A stretch of 64,000 nt of DNA from Bacillota bacterium (GCA_023400235.1 JAEXFI010000029.1:62001-126000), one strand, 5' to 3'. Shown: positions 8,735 through 17,218, counted from the first letter of the stretch. Made by a program: numbers and translations. The notes: generated by a model not told the origin, from the sequence alone.

Positions 8735-9487
8735 ATGTATTTGAGACTTGTCCGCCATGCAACGATAATTCTTGGTATCAATGACAGAACAATACTGGTT
8801 GACCCCATTTTTTCCGGGAAAGGAGGTATGGAGCCAGTAAAGGAAGTAAAGAACCAAAGCCGCAATCCCCTTGTAGACCTTTCAGTATCCCTGGATACTC
8901 TGCTTTCCTGCAATGCAGTACTGGTCACGCACACTCATAGGGACCATTTCGATGAGGAAGCTGCCAGATTACTGCCCAAAGACAAGCAGATTTTTTGTCA
9001 GCCTAGGGACCGGGAGAAGCTTTTGGGTCATGGCTTTACAAAGGTAACAGCTGTGGGCCGTCGGTTGGACTGGGAGGGTATAAGCATTTCCAGAACCCCC
9101 GCCCGCCACGGCCACGGTGCCACCGCCCTTATGATGGCCCCTGTGTCGGGCTTTGTAATGAGAAGCCCGGAGGCTCCCACCGTATATATCTCCGGCGATA
9201 GTGTCTTTTATTCGGAAACCGCAAAGATATTGGACAGGTATAAACCCGACATAGTTGTCTGCAACGCCGGAGAAGCCACCTTTGCCTCCGGGAGGCCAAT
9301 TACCATGGGAATAGAAGATATAGACAAAATCCACAGGCACTCCCCCGCAGCGAAAATAGTTGCTGTACACCTGGAAAGCTGGAATCACTGCGTTCTGACC
9401 AGGGAAGCCCTGAGAAGCCATGTCACTGGTAACAACCTTCAAGACCAGGTATTCATACCCGCTGATGGGGAGGAACTTGTTCTCTAG
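8735..9487 (+). CDS. MBL-fold metal-dependent hydrolase (UPF0173/UlaG-like)
   Basis: Metallo-beta-lactamase-fold protein of 250 residues with the metal motif THTHRDHFDE, a later ARHGHG and ISGDS, and a C-terminal VHLESWNH. The short, insertion-free form resembles the UlaG/YkfA-like group of uncharacterised hydrolases. There is no signal peptide, so it is cytoplasmic. The substrate is unknown. It diverges from the Lrp-family gene with 190 bp between the two starts. Confidence 0.8.
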   Translation: MYLRLVRHATIILGINDRTILVDPIFSGKGGMEPVKEVKNQSRNPLVDLSVSLDTLLSCNAVLVTHTHRDHFDEEAARLLPKDKQIFCQPRDREKLLGHGFTKVTAVGRRLDWEGISISRTPARHGHGATALMMAPVSGFVMRSPEAPTVYISGDSVFYSETAKILDRYKPDIVVCNAGEATFASGRPITMGIEDIDKIHRHSPAAKIVAVHLESWNHCVLTREALRSHVTGNNLQDQVFIPADGEELVL

Positions 9488-9509
9488 CCTTCCACTCCTT
9501 TTTCTTCCG

Positions 9510-9896
9510 TCACTCTGTGATTTCCACACGGTTGCCGTCAGGGTCGGCCACGCAGCTCTCAAAATATCCGTCGCCTGTTTGTCTTGGCGGACTGTATAAT
9601 TCATAGCCGTCCGAAACAATTTTCTCAGTAAGATATCTGACCGTTTCCCTGTCTCCCACTGAAAAAGCAATATGGCTCCAGCCGTTTGCTTTTTCTATTA
9701 CAGGGCGAAGCTCCAATTGAATATGGTGCATAATCTCAAGGCTGGCTCCGCCGTCAAAGGTAATAAAATAGCTTGAAAAGCCTTTGGCATTTATGTACCT
9801 TTCATTACTCCTGCCACCAAAATAGGTAATATAATAAGCTTTGGATTTTTCCAGGTCTGTTACATATACTGCTGCATGTGCTATTTTAATCTGCAT
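9510..9896 (-). CDS. VOC-family protein (glyoxalase/dioxygenase fold)
   Basis: 128 residues with the two beta-alpha-beta-beta-beta modules of the vicinal oxygen chelate superfamily. Candidate metal ligands are His7 (IAHAAVYVTD), Glu54 in LEIMHH, His76 in WSHIAF and the late Glu in DPDGNRVEITE, an arrangement close to glyoxalase I. The C-terminal DPDGNRVEI is the usual family ending. Substrate unknown. It converges on the MBL-hydrolase gene. Confidence 0.8.
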   Translation of the reverse strand: MQIKIAHAAVYVTDLEKSKAYYITYFGGRSNERYINAKGFSSYFITFDGGASLEIMHHIQLELRPVIEKANGWSHIAFSVGDRETVRYLTEKIVSDGYELYSPPRQTGDGYFESCVADPDGNRVEITE

Positions 9897-9990
9897 GACA
9901 ATTTCTCCTTTTGAGTAACATTAATCAACCGGTCTTACCGCTTGTTACACCGCCAGTCAAAATAATTATATCAGCCTGAAGTGAAAAAGC

Positions 9991-10674
9991 CTACTCCTGG
10001 GTTTTTATTCTCTTGTATAATACCACGTACAGCCCCATTACAAGCAGAAGATTGGCCAGACAGATTATGCCGGTTTCCGCCGACCAGCCCTTCCCGTATA
10101 TCATATTTCCCACCTGCTGTCCGTAAAGATATTTTGATACACTTTCCAGCCCTTTATTAAAATATGAAAGCATGGGAAGAAAGGAAAAAAATAATCCCAG
10201 AGGAATGGCAAGGCCGTTTGCTCCGCTTGAGCTCTTTGAGAAGGTTCCGATGCACATGCCAAGCATTATTGATACAACGCATCCCATAATTGCCGCAGAA
10301 TAATAAAGACCCGGGTCAATTCCACCCTCTCCCGCCATGAAAATAAAGGTGCTTCCTGTAATACAGTCCAGAGATAATATAAATACCGCCGTGCTCACAA
10401 AGAATTCCCAGGAGGTTATTCCCGACATTCTCAGCACCCTAAGGGTATTTTTCTCTTTTTCTTCCGAAATCATATGGGCTGAGACAACAATAGGGGTAAA
10501 TACAAAATGCATGGTGGCAAAAACCGAAATAAAAAAGCCTCTTTCTACGTTTATAGACTGTGTCATAATAAACCCTACTACAGGATATACCACAAACAAA
10601 ATCAATACCTGTATATTCTTCATTACATCCTTGACATCCTTGGACAATATGGCAGTAATGTGATTTACCCTCAT
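9991..10674 (-). CDS. ABC-2 type transporter permease
   Basis: Integral membrane protein of 227 residues with about six hydrophobic segments, starting MRVNHITAILSKDVKDVMKN. The cytoplasmic elbow motif EEKEKNTLRVLRMSG is typical of ABC-2 permeases that export drugs, lipids or peptides. It overlaps the ATPase gene by 4 bp and is the last gene of the LytTR-DUF3021-ABC operon. No substrate can be assigned. Confidence 0.85.
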   Translation of the reverse strand: MRVNHITAILSKDVKDVMKNIQVLILFVVYPVVGFIMTQSINVERGFFISVFATMHFVFTPIVVSAHMISEEKEKNTLRVLRMSGITSWEFFVSTAVFILSLDCITGSTFIFMAGEGGIDPGLYYSAAIMGCVVSIMLGMCIGTFSKSSSGANGLAIPLGLFFSFLPMLSYFNKGLESVSKYLYGQQVGNMIYGKGWSAETGIICLANLLLVMGLYVVLYKRIKTQE

Positions 10675-11564
10675 CTTGCATCCAACCCCCTTCCTGTCAG
10701 CCTGATAAATACGGTTTCCAGATTTGGCTCGGAGGAATGTATGGTTTCAACCAGCTCTTCCCTGAAATAGCCGGAAATCCTGTCCGAACCCGCCGGACTG
10801 TTCGGTATGTTCACAATCTCACCTGTCTTCAAGGTGATTTCAATCATGTTGGTTTCATTGTATTTTTTACATATGTGGTCGGGGACTCCATATTCCACAA
10901 TCTTACCGTCATTTAGCAAGGCTATGTTACCGCAGAGCTTGGTGGCCTCCTCCATGTTATGAGTAGTCAGAAAAATAGTCGTCCCGCCTTCCTGCAGCTC
11001 CTTCAGATATTCATGGATTTGCTCTGCCGTCCCGGGGTCCAGGCCCGAGGTAGGCTCATCCAGAAAAAGCAGCCCCGGGCTGTGAAGTACCGCCCTTGCC
11101 AGCAGCAATCTTTGCCTCATGCCCTTTGACAGCCTTCCGGCAGGCGTATGCAAGTCCTCTTCAAGGCCGACCCGCTTTAAGACCAAATGCAGTCTTTCAC
11201 TTCCCACCCTGTATATATCTGCAAACAGCTTCAGGTTATCCTTACAGCTCAGCCTTTCATAAATACCGCAATTATCCATGACCATTCCCACCTTGCGGTA
11301 CATGTCCTTTCCCAGGTCGGAGCAGTGGGTATCAAATATCTTTGCCTCACCATCGTACTTCAGCTGCCCCGTCAATATCCTTATGAAGGTGGTCTTTCCC
11401 GCTCCCGACGGGCCAAGCAGCCCGAATATCTCTCCGGGCCCCACTTTCAGGCTGACATTATCCAGAACCTTTTTTTCACCAAAATACCTGACCAGGTTTT
11501 TTACATCAAGACTGTTAATGCTATTAATGCTGTTCTTACTGTTCAAGCTGCTTATGCTATTCAT
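10671..11564 (-). CDS. ABC transporter ATP-binding protein
   Basis: A 297-residue ATPase with Walker A GPSGAGKTT, signature LSKGMRQRLLLARA, Walker B GLLFLDEPTSGLD and switch histidine in LTTHNMEEA. A roughly 70-residue C-terminal extension is typical of exporter ATPases. ATG 11564 is preferred because GGAGGA lies six bases upstream and it overlaps the stop of the DUF3021 gene. The N-terminus has a low-complexity Asn/Ser/Ile/Leu stretch (NSISSLNSKNSINSINSL) ahead of the ABC core, encoded by short DNA repeats. This is unusual for the family. Confidence 0.88.
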   Translation of the reverse strand: MNSISSLNSKNSINSINSLDVKNLVRYFGEKKVLDNVSLKVGPGEIFGLLGPSGAGKTTFIRILTGQLKYDGEAKIFDTHCSDLGKDMYRKVGMVMDNCGIYERLSCKDNLKLFADIYRVGSERLHLVLKRVGLEEDLHTPAGRLSKGMRQRLLLARAVLHSPGLLFLDEPTSGLDPGTAEQIHEYLKELQEGGTTIFLTTHNMEEATKLCGNIALLNDGKIVEYGVPDHICKKYNETNMIEITLKTGEIVNIPNSPAGSDRISGYFREELVETIHSSEPNLETVFIRLTGRGLDAR

Positions 11565-12048
11565 CCTTTTCCTCCAATCCATGCTCAAGGCGGTACCGTT
11601 TGAAGCCCTCCTCGTACTTTTTGCTCTCCAGCCTGGCCTTCAGATAAACTACACCCAGACTAAGTAAAAAGCAAACAGCAAAGGACATTAAAAACCCTCC
11701 CCAGGCGTGAAGGTTATTGAGGGGAAACCAGCCGAATATTAGTGTGAAGACAGCCATTACCGGTATAACCGACACAACCATGAAGGTTGTTCTCCACAGT
11801 GCCATCATATTCCTGATGAGTTTTTCGGAAAACCAGAATACTTTTACCAATTCCAATACAAGTGACGCCAGCATAAACTGGGCTACGGTGTCAACAGCTA
11901 TTCCCTCGTTTCCCAGCTTGTAAAGAGAAGATATTGTTCCGGCGTCCTTTCCGAATAAATAAGTGGTCACGGTAATACTGATTATCATTATGGAAAATGT
12001 ATGAAATGCCTCTGAGAAAAAATCAAATATTGTAAACCTCTTATCCAT
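11557..12048 (-). CDS. DUF3021-family membrane protein
   Basis: 163 residues with four predicted membrane helices (about 15-35, 55-75, 85-108 and 115-140), then a charged C-terminal tail. Family DUF3021 proteins are almost always encoded beside a LytTR-domain regulator, as here (1-bp gap). In other Firmicutes such membrane partners are thought to hold or inhibit the regulator. That role here is inference. It is translationally coupled to the ATPase gene. Confidence 0.75.
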   Translation of the reverse strand: MDKRFTIFDFFSEAFHTFSIMIISITVTTYLFGKDAGTISSLYKLGNEGIAVDTVAQFMLASLVLELVKVFWFSEKLIRNMMALWRTTFMVVSVIPVMAVFTLIFGWFPLNNLHAWGGFLMSFAVCFLLSLGVVYLKARLESKKYEEGFKRYRLEHGLEEKDE

Positions 12049-12049
12049 A

Positions 12050-12490
12050 TCACTTCACCCCCAGCTTCTTTTTTACCAATGGCGCATACTGTCTGGAAAC
12101 ATAGAGCTTCTCGTTGTTGCTCATGGTCAGCAGTATTCTTCCGTCCAGGTCAGATTTCAAAGCCCTTATCTGTGCAAAATTTACAATGCAGGATTTGTTT
12201 GCCCTGAAAAATTCAGTACCGCTCAACTGCTGCTCCAGTTCGTAAAGGCGCAATGCAGACTCGTATACCTCTGACTTTGTATAGAAAAAGGTCTTTTTGT
12301 CCACAGTGTCCATATAAAGAATGCTGCCAGCGTCCAGTATATGTATATGTCCGTTTTTCTCCCCGGTGAGCTGCATGTCCATGACCCTTATCAGCGAAAC
12401 CAGCCTCTCGATTTCAGGAGTCAGACGGTTGCAGGTAATATTTATTTCTGTGTCTTTTACATCGTTGTCGGTCCGAATGTTTATCTTCAT
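12050..12490 (-). CDS. LytTR-domain DNA-binding regulator
   Basis: A 146-residue regulator that lacks a receiver domain. About 45 residues of lead-in precede a LytTR DNA-binding domain (LYMDTVDKKTFFYTKSEVY, FFRANKSCIVNFAQIRAL, NEKLYVSRQYA). ATG 12490 has GGAGG six bases upstream. It heads the operon with DUF3021 and the ABC exporter genes. With no phosphorylation domain, control probably comes from the membrane partner. Tandem sites upstream suggest autoregulation. Confidence 0.87.
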   Translation of the reverse strand: MKINIRTDNDVKDTEINITCNRLTPEIERLVSLIRVMDMQLTGEKNGHIHILDAGSILYMDTVDKKTFFYTKSEVYESALRLYELEQQLSGTEFFRANKSCIVNFAQIRALKSDLDGRILLTMSNNEKLYVSRQYAPLVKKKLGVK

Positions 12491-12553
12491 TTGCCGGCCT
12501 CCATTCATCTATAATAATATTCCCGGGGCTTGTGGCTTTCAAGTGCACAAGGG

Positions 12554-12583
12554 CCAAGTTGCGGATATGAATAACCAAGTTGC
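12554..12583. promoter_or_regulatory. Tandem direct repeat, candidate LytTR operator
   Basis: CCAAGTTGC occurs at 12554-12562 and again at 12575-12583. These are nine-base direct repeats with a 12-base spacer (21-bp period), the layout known for LytTR-domain binding sites. The GTT core fits, while flanking bases match the published consensus only partly. It lies 64-93 bp upstream of the LytTR start. Confidence 0.5.
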
Positions 12584-12625
12584 AGGTGAGGTATCGCAAG
12601 CTTAATTTAAATTGTAAGCTTATAT

Positions 12626-13474
12626 TCACATGTCAATGCCTTGGGACGGGAGCTCGGATATTTCTCCAGATTTTCCGTATTTTCTGTATGTGACAATGTT
12701 TCGTTTTCCTAAAACTTTTCCCAAAATATAAAACAATCCTCCCACAGCCTTCTGGATTATGGTGAGGGGTATGTCAGCGTCATATGCCCTCTTTTGTCTC
12801 CGGGGTTCAGTCCAGTAAATGCCATCCTCAGATTCATATTCTGTTCCAGGGGCATAGTTTACACACATACCCCTGAATATGTTATAGGGTATCAAAGGCC
12901 CTGTGGCCGGATAATGGATTTTCCCTCCTGCCACATCCCTATAAAAGCTGTCGGTGGCTTTTTCAATATGGCTCTTATGCTTTTCCGCCGGAACATAGGC
13001 ATTCCAACTGGTGGTGGCAAGGCTCAGCCGATAGCAGCGGTTAAAGCCAATTCCCCGCAACGTGCCTGCAATGCTCTTAGCAGCACTGCCTCCCCCCACT
13101 CCTCCCACAGAAGTTATTACCAGGGCCTTGCTTGTAAAAAATCTGGGTCTGTGCAGCAGGTAGCACATGTGGTCCAATAGATTTTTCAGCATTCCTGTCT
13201 CCCTGAGATTGTAGGTGGCAGATGCCACCACAATACCGTCGGCAGCGTCAAAGGCATTTAAAACCCTGCTGAGTATGTCCCAATGGGGACAGTATTGTCC
13301 TCCAAGCCTGAAGCAATTGCTGCAGCCTATGCAAAACGGGAGCTGCAATTCTGAGAGGTGAATTTCCTCAAAAACCGCTGCAGCATCATTTTCCAGCAGT
13401 CTTTTTCTGGTCAGCTCCACTATTTTCCAGGTATTCCCCCGACGGGTGCTTCCGTTTAGTATCAAATATTTCAT
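12626..13474 (-). CDS. Flavodoxin-like NAD(P)H-dependent FMN reductase family protein
   Basis: A 282-residue protein. The first ~170 residues are a flavodoxin-like fold, with the phosphate loop NGSTRRGNTWKIV and the flavin-ring loop SATYNLRETGMLKN. A CIGCSNCF motif after residue 50, followed by YCPHWD, is common in iron-sulfur flavoprotein relatives and could bind metal. The C-terminal ~100 residues are specific to this subfamily. It overlaps the upstream TetR gene by 4 bp, so it is probably co-repressed with it. Substrate unknown. Confidence 0.78.
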   Translation of the reverse strand: MKYLILNGSTRRGNTWKIVELTRKRLLENDAAAVFEEIHLSELQLPFCIGCSNCFRLGGQYCPHWDILSRVLNAFDAADGIVVASATYNLRETGMLKNLLDHMCYLLHRPRFFTSKALVITSVGGVGGGSAAKSIAGTLRGIGFNRCYRLSLATTSWNAYVPAEKHKSHIEKATDSFYRDVAGGKIHYPATGPLIPYNIFRGMCVNYAPGTEYESEDGIYWTEPRRQKRAYDADIPLTIIQKAVGGLFYILGKVLGKRNIVTYRKYGKSGEISELPSQGIDM

Positions 13475-14046
13475 ATACTCCTACCTCCACAGACATTTTC
13501 TATTATATCTCCCAGGAAAGCATCTCTATCCTTTTTGCAATAAAAATCTATTCCCATACTCTCCTTGAATACGTCCTTTCGAAGAAATGCAGCCTGCATT
13601 ATCACGGTTATGAGAAAGGCCTCCAATTTCGCCCCCCCTCCTGGTTCTCCTCCTGACAGGCCTCGCTCAAAGCCTGCTGCCGTCCTCATGGTATTATCCA
13701 TTGGCTGTGGAAAGTACAAGTCATTTAAAATGGATACCTTTGAAATCTGACGGTTCTCCATAAGAAAATCCATGACCTGCCTTGCAGTGTGCTTTGTCCT
13801 CTCCACGGGGTTATCGCTCTTAAAATTTTCCGGGCGGAAGGAATGTATTACATTGCTAATAATCCTCTGTACGCATATTTCTATGAGCGTGTCCTTCTGA
13901 CCGAAATAGTGATTTATAAGTCCCACTCCCACTCCGGCATACTCCGCAATCTTTCGGACGGTTATCTTTTCAGTGTCCCCTTCATACTCCCGGATAAGTT
14001 TTATTGTATTCTCTATTATTTTTTCCTTTGTCAGTTCAGATTTCAT
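13471..14046 (-). CDS. TetR-family transcriptional regulator
   Basis: 191 residues with an N-terminal HTH (KIIENTIKLIREY, TVRKIAEYAGVGVGLINHYF) and a variable ligand domain. ATG 14046 follows AGGAG with good spacing. An in-frame GTG at 14067 would lie inside the operator palindrome and is rejected. It forms an operon with the flavodoxin-like gene, which it probably represses together with itself. Confidence 0.87.
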   Translation of the reverse strand: MKSELTKEKIIENTIKLIREYEGDTEKITVRKIAEYAGVGVGLINHYFGQKDTLIEICVQRIISNVIHSFRPENFKSDNPVERTKHTARQVMDFLMENRQISKVSILNDLYFPQPMDNTMRTAAGFERGLSGGEPGGGAKLEAFLITVIMQAAFLRKDVFKESMGIDFYCKKDRDAFLGDIIENVCGGRSI

Positions 14047-14059
14047 ATTTTTCTCCTTT

Positions 14060-14074
14060 TTGAACACTGTTCAA
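14060..14074. promoter_or_regulatory. Perfect TetR-type palindrome
   Basis: TTGAACACTGTTCAA is a perfect 15-bp palindrome (seven-base arms around a central C), 14-28 bp upstream of the TetR start. This is a typical autoregulatory operator position. Confidence 0.7.
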
Positions 14075-14153
14075 TTTTACTGTATAAGAAAAGCTGCCTG
14101 ATGTCAAGCAGCTTTGGATAATTGGATATGTAGTTTGCATATTCCTCCGCTCC

Positions 14154-15071
14154 TTACGTAAAATAACTCATAAGCTCCTTATATCTATCCTGAGCCGCAT
14201 AACAGGTATCCAGCAGATATCCCGGCTCTTCCCGGAACTCCTTCAGCCCCCGGTAATAGAACAGCTTATGCTCCTCTTCAATAATAAGTGGTGGAATCCC
14301 GTTTTTCAGACACTCTTTGAAAATAATCATCCGCCCCACTCTTCCATTCCCGTCCTGGAAGGGGTGAACAGCTTCAAAGCTGTAATGGAATTCCATAATA
14401 TCTTCAAAGGTCACTTTCTGAAGCTGGCCGTAATCAATGAGCAATTTGGCCATCTCACCCTTTACCTTGGAGGGCGCCGCTGTCTTTCTGTCGCCGATCA
14501 TGTTAGGCTTTTTCTTGTAATCGCCCACATTAAACCATTCCTTCCTGCTGTCTGAGGTATTGCTTTTAAGTATTGTGTGGAATTCCTTGATAATAGCCTC
14601 CGACAATTCCCTGTCTGCCGTTTCCAGCATATAATCAAAGCACTGAAAATGATTTATAGTCTCCATAATATCATCAACAGACGCTGTTTCATCCTTTTCC
14701 GTAACAATGGAATTGGTCTCGTAAATATACCTTGTCTGATCCTCTGAAAGTCTGCTCCCCTCAATACGATTAGAGTTATATGCCAGTTTTATCTGGGTCT
14801 GGTGGTATATACCGCCTTTGAGCTTCATGGCCTTCTCTTCCCTGAGCTGCTCAAGCAGTGGATTGTCAATCCTGTTTTCCATCTCCATTATGTCACCCGG
14901 CTGGCAATTCAAAACCTTACAGATATCTTCAATAATTTTTATTGATACATTTTCATTTTTGGAAAGCTTCGCCATTGTGGTGGAAGACATACCTATACGT
15001 TTTTGTAATTCAGTTTTGGAAATGTTTTTTCCCGAAAGCAGTTGAAAAAGCTTTGTATATTGAATTGCCAT
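14154..15071 (-). CDS. Fic-domain protein with N-terminal Xre-like HTH (class II)
   Basis: A 305-residue protein. Residues 1-60 are a Cro/Xre-type helix-turn-helix (SKTELQKRIGMSSTTMAKLS). The Fic motif HPFQDGNGRVGR at 236-247 has every catalytic residue. The family normally transfers AMP from ATP to protein hydroxyls. An inhibitory helix motif SNRIEG at 100-105, ahead of the core, marks a class II self-inhibited enzyme. The HTH may allow autoregulation. No antitoxin gene is adjacent, which fits built-in inhibition. Target unknown. It lies alone between two TetR systems. Confidence 0.88.
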   Translation of the reverse strand: MAIQYTKLFQLLSGKNISKTELQKRIGMSSTTMAKLSKNENVSIKIIEDICKVLNCQPGDIMEMENRIDNPLLEQLREEKAMKLKGGIYHQTQIKLAYNSNRIEGSRLSEDQTRYIYETNSIVTEKDETASVDDIMETINHFQCFDYMLETADRELSEAIIKEFHTILKSNTSDSRKEWFNVGDYKKKPNMIGDRKTAAPSKVKGEMAKLLIDYGQLQKVTFEDIMEFHYSFEAVHPFQDGNGRVGRMIIFKECLKNGIPPLIIEEEHKLFYYRGLKEFREEPGYLLDTCYAAQDRYKELMSYFT

Positions 15072-15189
15072 TTAATCACCTTCCTTTATATTATTATATC
15101 CTATTTCTTTATAAATATAAAGTTTTTATATAAAACATTTACTATGGCAAAGGCAAATGGAGTAAATATCTAAATAAAATATCTTTCGT

Positions 15190-15259
15190 ACTCTGCGAAT
15201 GTATGCTTGACAAAACCTTCCTTAGCCCCTATAATACAATACATACTCAAAGAATGTAT
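15190..15259 (+). promoter_or_regulatory. Two GAATGTAT operator-like sites before the TetR-MFS genes
   Basis: GAATGTAT occurs at 15197-15204 and 15252-15259. Each is preceded at the same distance by a partial inverted half (GTACTC or ATACTC), giving RTACTC-N3-GAATGTAT. Both lie in the promoter region of the TetR gene. A third copy sits before the MFS gene. Confidence 0.5.
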
Positions 15260-15280
15260 ATTGCTTTTGGAGGTGACATG

Positions 15281-15916
15281 ATGGCACGCAACAAGTATCC
15301 GGAGGAAACTCAGGCAAAAATACTGGAAGCAGCCATGAGACTTTTTTTAAAAAAGGGGTATGAGCAGACCACCATACAGGATATTGTAAGCGAACTGGGT
15401 GGGCTGACAAAAGGCGCTTTTTATCATCATTTTAAATCCAAAGAGGATGTAATGGATGCTTTGACCTCTAAGTTATTCTATGATAACAATCCCTTTGAAA
15501 AAGTAAAAAAGCAAACAGGCTTAACAGGTCTTGAAAAGCTTAAATTAATGGTATTGCAATCACTGGACGACAACAGTGACCATCGCCAAATCAGTATGGA
15601 AGCACTGCAATTGCTGAACAGCCCAAATTTTTTGAAGGTTTTTATTGACGATAACCGAGATACGGTAGCCCCCATGTACCAGGAATTAATCGAGGAGGGC
15701 ATACGGGACGGCTCAATAAAATCCGATCAGGCGAAACTGCTTTCCCAAGTATTTGTATTGCTTACCAACTTTTGGATGATACCCACAATATACCCCTGCA
15801 CAGCGGAGGAAAGCTGGCAGCGGCTTCTGTTTGTCAAGGAAATTACAGATAAACTGGGCTTGCCCGTTTTGGATGACCATATAATTGATTTATGTCGGCA
15901 AAGCTTACCGGAATAA
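15281..15916 (+). CDS. TetR/AcrR-family transcriptional regulator
   Basis: 211 residues with the HTH at the N-terminus (AKILEAAMRLFLKKGYEQTT, then GGLTKGAFYHHFKSKEDVM). Of two adjacent ATGs, 15281 is better spaced from GGAGGTG than 15278. It lies 69 bp upstream of an MFS exporter gene, so it probably controls efflux in response to a ligand. A short terminator lies between the two genes. Confidence 0.87.
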   Translation: MARNKYPEETQAKILEAAMRLFLKKGYEQTTIQDIVSELGGLTKGAFYHHFKSKEDVMDALTSKLFYDNNPFEKVKKQTGLTGLEKLKLMVLQSLDDNSDHRQISMEALQLLNSPNFLKVFIDDNRDTVAPMYQELIEEGIRDGSIKSDQAKLLSQVFVLLTNFWMIPTIYPCTAEESWQRLLFVKEITDKLGLPVLDDHIIDLCRQSLPE

Positions 15917-15940
15917 AATTGCCATCAGGCAATTTTTATT
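15915..15940 (+). terminator. Terminator between TetR and MFS genes
   Basis: Perfect nine-base stem AAAATTGCC / GGCAATTTT with ATCA loop and trailing T residues, overlapping the TetR stop. It implies that the MFS gene has its own promoter. Confidence 0.75.
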
Positions 15941-15950
15941 TAATCATTTA

Positions 15951-15969
15951 CATTCATACCGAATGTATG
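15951..15969 (+). promoter_or_regulatory. Third GAATGTAT site, imperfect 19-bp palindrome before the MFS gene
   Basis: CATTCATACCGAATGTATG pairs at seven of nine positions around a central C and contains the same GAATGTAT octamer seen upstream of the TetR gene. It lies 17-35 bp before the MFS start, a repressing position. Confidence 0.55.
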
Positions 15970-15985
15970 AAAGAGAGGAAATTCA

Positions 15986-17218
15986 ATGAATTCAAAATTA
16001 TTTAACCGCAACTTCACTTTATTGCTTCTTGGACAGATAAGCTCACTTTTCGGTAATACCATTCTTAGATTTGCTTTATCCATGTACATTTTGGAGGTCA
16101 CCGGCTCCGCCACAATCTTCGCAGGCCTTCTGGCAATTTCAATCGTTCCTACAATCCTGCTCTCTCCCCTTGGCGGCATATTGGCAGACAGGGTAAACAG
16201 ACGAAATATCATGGTTGCACTGGATTTTGTGTCGGGGGTCTCGGTGCTGCTTTTTGTATTTATTCTTTCTGATAGTAACGTCGTCACAGCCATTGGAGTA
16301 CTTATGGTTATCCTGTCGATTCTGGCGGCTTTTGAATCTCCTGCGGCAGCTGCCTGTGTTCCTCAGCTTCAGGAAGGTGATAATGTTATTCGTGCCAATG
16401 CTGCAGTTTATCAGGTGTCAGCTTTGGCAGGACTGGTAGCACCCATTCTGGGCAGTGTCTTTTATTCAATCTTCGGACTATACCCTATTTTGATAGTAAG
16501 TGTGGCATGCTTCTTTATAACGGCTTTGTTCGAGTGCTTTATAAAATTGGTGCATACCCCTTCCAGCACGGGAAACAGTGTTTTAACCATTATAAAAAAT
16601 GACTTTTCAGCAAGCCTGAGGTTTATGACAAGGGAGCAGCCAGATATTTTAAAGCTTTTGCTGCTAATTGCCATCATCAGCTTTTTTATTACGAGTCTTG
16701 GGACTGTAGGAATGCCCTTTATGATACGGAAGGTCCTCGGCTTGGACGCAACCTTTTATGGGGCGGCTGAGAGTGCACTTGGAGCTGCTTCCATTGCAGG
16801 AAGTATTGCGGCAGGCTTGCTTGTGGGCAAATTTAAGGTTTCAAAGCTGTATCTGCTGCTCGCCGCCCTGGGAGTCAGCTTGCTTCCTGCAGGCCTGGCC
16901 TTTTTGCTCAAGGCTCCCACTATGGTTTCCTATGCCTCAATTATTCTATCCTTTGTATTGGCTCAGCTTCCGGCCACGGTTTTTTCGGTATTCGGACTGT
17001 CCATCATACAGCAAAATACGCCCAACCAGCTTCTGGGAAAAGTCATGTCCTACGCCGCAACCATAACATTGTGCGCACAACCGCTGGGACAAATAGTATA
17101 TGGTATTGTTTTTGATTTGCTGCACAACAGGGTATTCTTGATTATTATACCCTCTGCAATCCTGTTGTACCTGGCAGGTACAGCTTCAAAGAGAATGTTT
17201 TCAAACTTTGAGAAATAG
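15986..17218 (+). CDS. MFS transporter (drug-efflux type)
   Basis: A 410-residue protein with about 12 hydrophobic segments, starting MNSKLFNRNFTLLLLGQISS. The loop 2-3 motif GGILADRVNRRNIMV fits MFS motif A. The form resembles macrolide/enterobactin-exporter-like MFS proteins of Firmicutes. AGAGAGGA precedes the ATG. Its position behind a TetR gene with shared operator-like sites suggests inducible export of a toxic compound. Specificity unknown. Confidence 0.87.
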   Translation: MNSKLFNRNFTLLLLGQISSLFGNTILRFALSMYILEVTGSATIFAGLLAISIVPTILLSPLGGILADRVNRRNIMVALDFVSGVSVLLFVFILSDSNVVTAIGVLMVILSILAAFESPAAAACVPQLQEGDNVIRANAAVYQVSALAGLVAPILGSVFYSIFGLYPILIVSVACFFITALFECFIKLVHTPSSTGNSVLTIIKNDFSASLRFMTREQPDILKLLLLIAIISFFITSLGTVGMPFMIRKVLGLDATFYGAAESALGAASIAGSIAAGLLVGKFKVSKLYLLLAALGVSLLPAGLAFLLKAPTMVSYASIILSFVLAQLPATVFSVFGLSIIQQNTPNQLLGKVMSYAATITLCAQPLGQIVYGIVFDLLHNRVFLIIIPSAILLYLAGTASKRMFSNFEK

